Below are positions 57,851-64,000 of a stretch of DNA of 64,000 nucleotides, one piece after another (position 1 is the first letter of the stretch; the number at the start of each line of letters is the position of its first letter). Source of the stretch: Smittia aterrima (Eukaryota > Arthropoda > Insecta > Diptera > Chironomidae); contig CP093831.1 of assembly GCA_033063855.1 (NCBI GenBank), forward strand, positions 3,410,001 through 3,474,000. The letters run 5' to 3'. Both the position numbers and the translations under genes were made by a program. The notes under the pieces are model-generated. The model saw only the letters and a program-made list of their open reading frames with translations, was not told the origin of the DNA and made no database searches.

Positions 57851-59846
57851 ATGATTGAAAGAGTTCTCGTGATCTCGACATTTTTATTCGGGAACATCAT
57901 CGCTGGCGAATATCAGTGAGTACCAAAAGTAAAAATCAATGAAAGGCTTTAACAGATGTCAAGTATCTTCCGCACTTATGTTTGCGCTCCATTTCTCGGG
58001 TGCTTTGGAATTGATATCTCCCTCTCAACGACTTTCAACTTATTTTAGTTTTGCAGCATCAGCATAAATTTCTGATGGAAAACGTCGCCGTTGCTTGGAA
58101 ACGTTGATTGAAATCTTGAATTTAACATTTTCTTATTATCTCGTCTTCTCTAGAACGGGCTTGTTGTTCACTGATATTCTCCCGGAGAATGCTAAATCTT
58201 ACGATAAGATGCGACCGCCAAAGAAAGATGGTGCAGCGACAACAGTTTTCTTCCACGTGACTGTCATGGGTCTAGATTCAATTGATGAAACATCAATGGT
58301 AAACTTCCAAGTGATTTCATAAAAAGATTTTAAATCAAAGATTCTTTCAGACATACGCTGCTGATATTTTCTTCGCTCAAACGTGGAAGGATCATCGATT
58401 GCGACTTCCTGAGAATATGACATCTGAGTATCGACTACTTGAAGTTGAATGGTTGAAGAATATGTGGCGACCCGACTCGTTCTTCAAGAACGCAAAATCC
58501 GTTACATTCCAAACGATGACGATTCCCAATCATTACATGTGGCTCTACAAGGATAAAACAATTCTTTACATGGTCAAGTTAACGCTAAGACTTTCGTGTG
58601 CGATGAACTTTATAATTTATCCGCATGATACTCAGGAGTGCAAATTACAAATGGAGTCTTGTAAGTTACAATGCTTGCCGCACAATAATTTCTTTATAAT
58701 ATTTTTGCTCGATTAGTATCGCACACGACGGATGATATGATATTTCAGTGGTAAGACTGTTTGTGTGTCTAAAAAACTGTCACAAAGGTAAATGATTTAA
58801 ATTGGTTTAGGGATCCAGACGTTCCACTTGTTGTTGATGAAAATATTGAGCTGCCGCAACTAGCTCTGATAAAGAATTACACGGCCGATTGCACGCAAGT
58901 ATTGAGCAGTTCATTATTTCTATTGGAACAAGTTGGAACCGAGTGGATTTCTTTCAGGTCTACTCAACGGGAAATTTCACATGCTTAGAAGTAGTTTTTG
59001 TGCTAAAGCGTCGACTCGGGTACTATTTGTTTCACACTTATATCCCTACCTGTTTGATCGTAATCATGTCGGTAAGAAGCATTTTCAAGTGCTTCATAGG
59101 AATGAGTTATTACTTCAGTTACTTTCACAGTGGGTATCGTTTTGGATTAAGCCAGAAGCAGCACCAGCTAGAGTTACACTTGGAGTGACTTCGTTGCTAA
59201 CACTTTCAACGCAACATGCAAAATCGCAAGCTAGTTTACCACCAGTTTCTTATTTAAAGGCAGTTGATGCATTCATGTCAGTTTGCACAATTTTCGTGTT
59301 CATGGCTCTGATGGAATATTGTTTGGTGAATATTGTGCTAGGTAAGTGTGAGAACAATTTTGAAGGATTGGATAAGAATTAATTTGTTTCAGGGGATTCG
59401 CCAATGCCCAAGCCATTTGTTCCACCAAAACCGCCGCCAGATCCAAAACTAGAAAGCTTTTTCGACATTTCAACGAGCAGCAAAGTCTCGAGAAATCCTT
59501 CGAAAGTAAAGGTTTATTGTGTTCAAAGGGAAATGTAATGAAATTTTTCAATATTTCTTTTCTGTTGTTACAGAATGGACGACGTGAAACGCGATGTAGC
59601 CAGCAACAAGATCCTACAGACTCACCTCATCCATATTTGAATCAAAGACGAAGCTGTACTTCAGAAAATATTCTTAGTCTCGCGGATATACCACCAGCTC
59701 CCCCGCGACCTCAACCAAAGTTCACACCAGCGCAGATCAGGTTGAGACGAGCTATTCACGTCGATAAATTCTCGCGAGTCGCTTTCCCTGCTACTTTCGC
59801 ACTTCTAAACTGCACCTACTGGTACATGTTTTACGAATATATTTAG
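57851..59846 (+). CDS. Cys-loop ligand-gated chloride channel subunit (pHCl-like)
   Basis: Pentameric anion channel of the insect pH-sensitive/secretory chloride channel group. Nine exons: 57851-57915, 58154-58298, 58351-58660, 58717-58750, 58811-58898, 58958-59071, 59131-59341, 59393-59505, 59574-59846; 450 residues. Signal peptide MIERVLVISTFLFGNIIAGE. The extracellular domain has MWRPDSFFKNAKSVTFQTM and the Cys-loop CAMNFIIYPHDTQEC with exactly 13 residues between cysteines. M1 is YYLFHTYIPTCLIVIMS. M2 is preceded by the anion-selective PAR motif (PEAAPARVTLGVTSLLTLST). M3 covers LKAVDAFMSVCTIFVFMALM, and M4 is the C-terminal VAFPATFALLNCTYWYMFYE. The M3-M4 loop is short and proline-rich (PKPFVPPKPPPDP, PPAPPRPQP). 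From memory it is closest to Drosophila pHCl-type channels; glycine-like or histamine-gated subunits are less likely. Confidence 0.9.
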
Positions 59847-60051
59847 ACGTATTTCCGATTTCTGACTTAGAAGCGTTTTAGTGAATCTAATGTAGAACGA
59901 TATTTTAAGCTGAAAATGTAAAATGATCCGCAAAATAAATTAAAAAGTTGACTCGATCGTCTTCATCTCATTTTCCATTTCGCATTTATTTTTCAGTGTT
60001 CAATGAAAAGTTACACAAACACAGCATCTTAACTGGAAAACTCCGGTCAGC

Positions 60052-60849
60052 TTAGAAGCGGAGACGATGTGGATATTGATGGGATCTCAATGCAAAGTTG
60101 GATTTCAAGTATTTGCAGATGAGGCGTCCTTGGTTCGTCTTCTTGATGGCTCCTTTAACAAGCTTGTCAACCTCAACTTGATCCTTCTTACGTTGTTCCG
60201 ATGGTTGGTATTTCTCTTCGGTCTTGGCGAAGATGTCACCTTCGGTCTTACGTGCCTTCTTCTTGTCAGCACGCTTGAAGTACGAGTCGTTGATGTGCTC
60301 GGGAATGGTGACACCCTTCAAGTTAACGCGGGTCTTTGTGGAGATGACATAGCGTTGAGAAATGCGACGGAGTGGGCAGCTGTTCAAGAAGAATGGGCCG
60401 TTGACAAGGAGCAATCCAGATTGCAAAACCTTCAACAACACAACACGCTTGCCCTTATGGCGACCAGCCAAAAGGATGAGCACTTTTCCGGGCACGAGAG
60501 TGCGACGGGTTTGGCGAACGTGTTTCTTGAAAGAGTCTCTTGTTGGACGCTTTGTGACACGGCTTTTGGTGGCGTATGATCCACGGTTCTTGTGGACGCG
60601 AACAATGCGAGTCTTTCCGTTCTTAGCTCCACCGATTTGTTTCTCGACGGTGATGGAAACCTTTGATGCAACCTTCTTCTTGGGTGCTGCGGTTTTTTGG
60701 GCTGTCTTGACGGCCTTCAAGCGGTACGAGTTCTTTTGACGAAGCTTGAAACGGGACCAGCGAGCAATTCCACTTCCCAAATCGCGATTCTTCACTGTCT
60801 TGGCAACTTTCTTGCCTTTGGCTGCCTTTTTGGTTGCAGTCGGGGCCAT
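60052..60849 (-). CDS. RpL6: 60S ribosomal protein L6 (eL6)
   Basis: Structural protein of the large ribosomal subunit. Single coding exon of 265 residues, start MAPTATKKAAKGKKVAKTVK. The very basic N-terminal tail is typical of insect RpL6. The conserved KOW-like core includes TLVPGKVLILLAGRHKGKRV and LLLVNGPFFLNSCPLRRISQ, followed by YVISTKTRVNLKGVTIPEHI. A splice acceptor (CGTTTTAG, minus strand, before 60873) in the 5' UTR shows a non-coding first exon, common for ribosomal protein genes. GC content and codon use are higher than in neighbouring genes, as expected for a highly expressed gene. Tail to tail with the chloride channel (stop codons about 206 bases apart). Confidence 0.98.
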   Translation of the reverse strand: MAPTATKKAAKGKKVAKTVKNRDLGSGIARWSRFKLRQKNSYRLKAVKTAQKTAAPKKKVASKVSITVEKQIGGAKNGKTRIVRVHKNRGSYATKSRVTKRPTRDSFKKHVRQTRRTLVPGKVLILLAGRHKGKRVVLLKVLQSGLLLVNGPFFLNSCPLRRISQRYVISTKTRVNLKGVTIPEHINDSYFKRADKKKARKTEGDIFAKTEEKYQPSEQRKKDQVEVDKLVKGAIKKTNQGRLICKYLKSNFALRSHQYPHRLRF

Positions 60850-61479
60850 TTTAACAATTCCGATTTCACGGTTCTAAAACGACAATCAAAAAAAATCAAG
60901 AAATTAGTTCAACTGCATTTTGTTTTGCCTTTCATAACCTGAAACCATCAAATATTAAATTCTCCACGAAAACAATTGCAAAATATCTCAAGTATCTTGT
61001 AAATATCGAGAAAACTCGATGTTCCAATAACGTATCAGATAGTTGGTTGCACATTTTACTAATTCTTGCCTTTGTTTATAGTGGAAAAGCTTGATAAAAT
61101 AATTATTTTTCATTTACTCACATGTATCGAAAATGAATTTCGGAAAAAAGAAAGAATTGGATGCCCTTCGCTTCTTCATTGAAAATTCGCTTCACAAAAT
61201 TATGTTTCGCTTCAATTTTTTTACAAAAATACGTTAACGAATCATAAGTGTGAATTTTGTTTATAAATTCGATTTATTAAATCGATCTTTCTTTACAGCT
61301 AAAATAAATCTTTCTACACTCTCTGGTTAATTTTTATGTTATCGAAATTAACAAATACAATTGAACTTTGTTAGATGATCTTGCAAATCATTTGAGTGTA
61401 AAGTTTAACTAACTGAAAGTTTGGATGAAAAAATATAAAGTCCTCAGAAATACTTTGGGGGTGCAGCTCAGATTTTTCA
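60850..61479. other. RpL6 5' region and 3' UTR of the zinc-finger gene
   Basis: Very AT-rich. The left end holds the RpL6 leader and promoter (acceptor at about 60874); the right end is the 3' UTR of the minus-strand zinc-finger gene. No gene seen. Confidence 0.5.
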
Positions 61480-64000
61480 TTAATTGTGAGTTTGCTGATT
61501 GAAGTTCTGACTGAAAAAGAGAGTCGATATTTCCATGTTGTTGGAGATGTTTGGCACAAGCTGGCCGTTGTACTGCGGTAGATTCAAGTTCTGAATATTT
61601 GGCTTGATATCGAGATTGTGCGGGATTGGTGTTGTTACAGGTGTATGTGAGGCTGAAGACTGATGCGGAGAAGGTGATCTCAAGCCCATCACATCAGACT
61701 GCGAATCTGATTGGTTCATTGATACTTGATTCAGCATTGAAGTCGAAGGAACCATTTGTTGATTAGGCATCATCTGATTCATTGTATTTGCTGAAACATT
61801 ATTAACTGTTCGTCGACGCGGTATCACTGGCTTTATAGGCAAAGGAGGATTTGATGTTTGTTGCTGCTGCGGTTGGTCAACACCGTAGCGACGGTTCACA
61901 AGATTAGAGTTGGTGAAACGGCTCGGATTATTGACGCTTATGGCTGAATAAGGACTTGGTTGACTACCTTCAAAATGCCCTTGCATACGTTGATGTTGCT
62001 TAAGAGCTGTTCCCTGTATGAAACGATCCCCGCAAACAGCGCAAACGTAAGGTTTCTCCCCTAAAATTAATTTCATGTCGCATTCGTTCACCTTCAAAAA
62101 AGCTATTAAGCTCACCTGTATGTCGACGGATATGAAGTGTCAAATCATTCGATTGCGTGAACGCTCGATCGCAATCTGTGTGAAATTTTTAATTAGCCTA
62201 CATTTGCGGAACGAATCGATTTCAAGTTACTTACATGTACATTGATAAGGCCGAACTCCCTAAAAGAAAGAAATCCTCAAAGTAGAGCTTATTTTCAAAT
62301 AAATATTAATAAATCTTCTCACCGTATGAATTCGCATATGTCGGACGAGTTTGTTCGATCGAGAAAAGCCTTTTCCACAAATCGTACAAAGACATGGCTT
62401 CTCACCAGTATGAGTTCTTCGATGACACTGCAGATCAGATGATCGAGGAAATCCTTTTTCACATAAATCGCATTTATATGGCTTTTCCCCTAAAAGAAAT
62501 CAAATCTCAAGTTGAGCTCTTTGTCTTAAAATATTAATAAATCTTCTCACCTGTATGACGTCGCATGTGAACAATTAAGTTTGATGAGTTGCTAAAAGCT
62601 CGACCGCAATAAATGCACAAGTGCTTGTCTTCATCGTCACGATTATCTTTATGAATCTTCATATGTGAACGCAAGTTATCTTTTCGATTAAACTTTTTCT
62701 GGCACACCGGACACTCAAACTTCTTTTCAGATGGATTGTGAGTTTTCCGATGACGTTCAAGGTGCTCAGATCGTGAGAACGCTTTCCCGCATAACTCACA
62801 CGTATACATTTTGATTTTCTCAGTCCCCGGATGTTTGTTTTCCATGTGCTTCGCCATCGAATCGAGCCACATGAACTTCTTATTGCAAACGTTACAATTT
62901 AATTTCTTTGATTTGTTCTCGCACTGTGATTTCAGATGCTTATGCAAGGTATAGGCGTTGGGAAATGATTTGCTGCATGTGATGCATTTGTCGATAAAAT
63001 TTTCCAGTTGATGAATGTGATCGGTCATCATGTGAGCCATCGATTCCCTGCTCCGCTTGAAGAGATTCGAGCACAATGTGCAGTTATAGAATTTCTTTGG
63101 GATTGTGTTTTGATCAAGTGTCAGCTCTATCCGATCATCTGGTGCTTCAGCTTCGTTTTCATCTTCACTTTCTGAATCGCTTAGCAAAAGCTCGTGACCA
63201 TCTCTTGATAGAATTTGGTAAAACTTTTCATATTCGTTCTCGTTCATTTTGTTTCTTAAATACTGATGAAGTTGTGGGAGACTCGACTTTTCTAAATCCA
63301 CTTCGAGAGGATTGAAAAGAAAGATTTTGTTCTTAATTTCAATATCGTCGAATGAAGTCGAGCTAAGATGTTGATTAAGATGAGTTCGTAATGTTGAAAT
63401 CCTCTGAAACTTTTTATCGCAAATTTTGCATGACGCATTAATTTGCATTGATCGTGATCGTTGATTTTTTAAAGGTTTCTCGTCCTCAGCTTCTATCTCT
63501 TCGTCATGTTCTTCTCGCACATGATTCTTGTACTCAGTTCGTGATACGAATGTTTCATCACAATAATCACAACTGACTGTTCGTTCATGGATCAGAAGAT
63601 GTCGTCGAAGGTGATCACTCTTAATGAAACCTAAAAGCGAGAAAAATTAATTACAACTTTTCGCGAAATATCGGATAGTAACTCACCTCGATTACATATA
63701 TTGCATCGTTTGAGATTTTCGCCTGTATGAAGTCGAACGTGAAGAGTTAAACCTTTCTTGTCAACCAACTTCTTATTACAGATCTGACAAACAAACTTTC
63801 CATCTTCATCCTTCACGTAATCAACGTTCTCAACAACTCTTGTCGGTGAGTGTTCGTCGTGAGGCTTCTTTTTCATTTTGTCCTTTGGTGGCTTCATATC
63901 AAAATTCTCTTCACTTGCATCATCATCTGATTCCTCTGGATCAACAGTTTCGTCAGCTCCGTCTTGTGATGAGTACGAGTTGTTGTTATATGAATCATTT
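61480..64000 (-). CDS. Multi-C2H2 zinc-finger protein, 5' end beyond the window
   Basis: Probable DNA-binding transcription regulator. Visible minus-strand exons: 64000-63687 (continues off the edge), 63630-62551, 62489-62323, 62259-62235, 62175-62116, 62060-61480; about 741 residues. Fourteen C2H2-type fingers are readable, from FVCQICNKKLVDKKG to YVCAVCGDRFIQGTALKQHQ. The last five or so are joined by TGEKP-type linkers. Long acidic or charged spacers separate the early fingers (for example around DSESEDENEAEAPDD). The first visible exon begins in an acidic Ser/Asn-rich stretch (DETVDPEESDDDASEE), so the true start is further right. The C-terminal 150 residues are Gln/Asn/Pro/Ser-rich and disordered, like an activation or interaction domain. 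One exon is only 25 bases long. No orthologue was recognised with confidence. Confidence 0.88.

Noticed and set aside
60067..60579. 170-codon open frame antisense to RpL6
   Set aside because: Shadow of the strongly coding RpL6 gene; the product has no independent support.

Overview
The window looks like nuclear DNA of an insect, most likely a dipteran. The coding sequences are split by very short introns, mostly about 50-70 bases, with GT-AG ends. Intergenic DNA is AT-rich. The proteins resemble fly proteins (a Pak kinase whose N-terminus reads like Drosophila Pak, a tandem pair of Domeless-type cytokine receptors, a pHCl-type chloride channel). A small-genome lower dipteran such as a midge would fit, but that is an inference from gene density and intron size. 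No bacterial, viral or intact mobile element was recognised.

Layout, left to right. 1-6823 is non-coding and probably holds the 5' leader of Pak; Pak itself runs 6824-10877 (+). TTC21B/IFT139 (12844-16882, -) and TMEM161 (17102-18958, +) are head to head, with a match to the ciliary X-box between them. A secreted or membrane protein with four C-terminal cysteines (19603-22436, +) carries the whole mitochondrial tryptophanyl-tRNA synthetase gene (20041-21345, +) inside its first intron. MCM8 (22513-25018, -) meets it tail to tail with almost abutting poly(A) signals. AHCYL (26077-29260, +), a galectin-like gene missing its 5' part (30104-30648, -) and CD2BP2/U5-52K (32399-33561, +) follow.

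Two tandem Domeless-like receptors occupy 35042-38749 and 39100-42680 (both -). Both have cytokine-receptor ectodomains, one transmembrane helix, a Box1-like membrane-proximal segment and a YxxQ tyrosine motif of the kind STAT proteins bind. Upstream lies an 8.6 kb gene-free stretch in which TTCnnnGAA STAT-type sites are dense (12 found by eye in about 3 kb). Beyond it are IMP3 (51304-51971, -) and Cdt1/double parked (52221-54333, +), head to head around a perfect E2F palindrome. NME7 (54849-56099, +), a small unrecognised gene (56216-56548, -), a pHCl-like ligand-gated chloride channel (57851-59846, +), ribosomal protein L6 (60052-60849, -) and a 14-finger C2H2 protein running off the right edge (61480 to beyond 64000, -) complete the window.

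Functional threads: cilium genes (TTC21B, NME7), replication and recombination genes (Cdt1, MCM8), ribosome biogenesis and translation (IMP3, RpL6, WARS2), and signalling (Pak, two Domeless-like receptors, AHCYL). Exon joins were made by eye from reading frame, GT-AG ends and family similarity remembered without a database. Every complete multi-exon model closes in frame, but exon edges could be off by a few bases.
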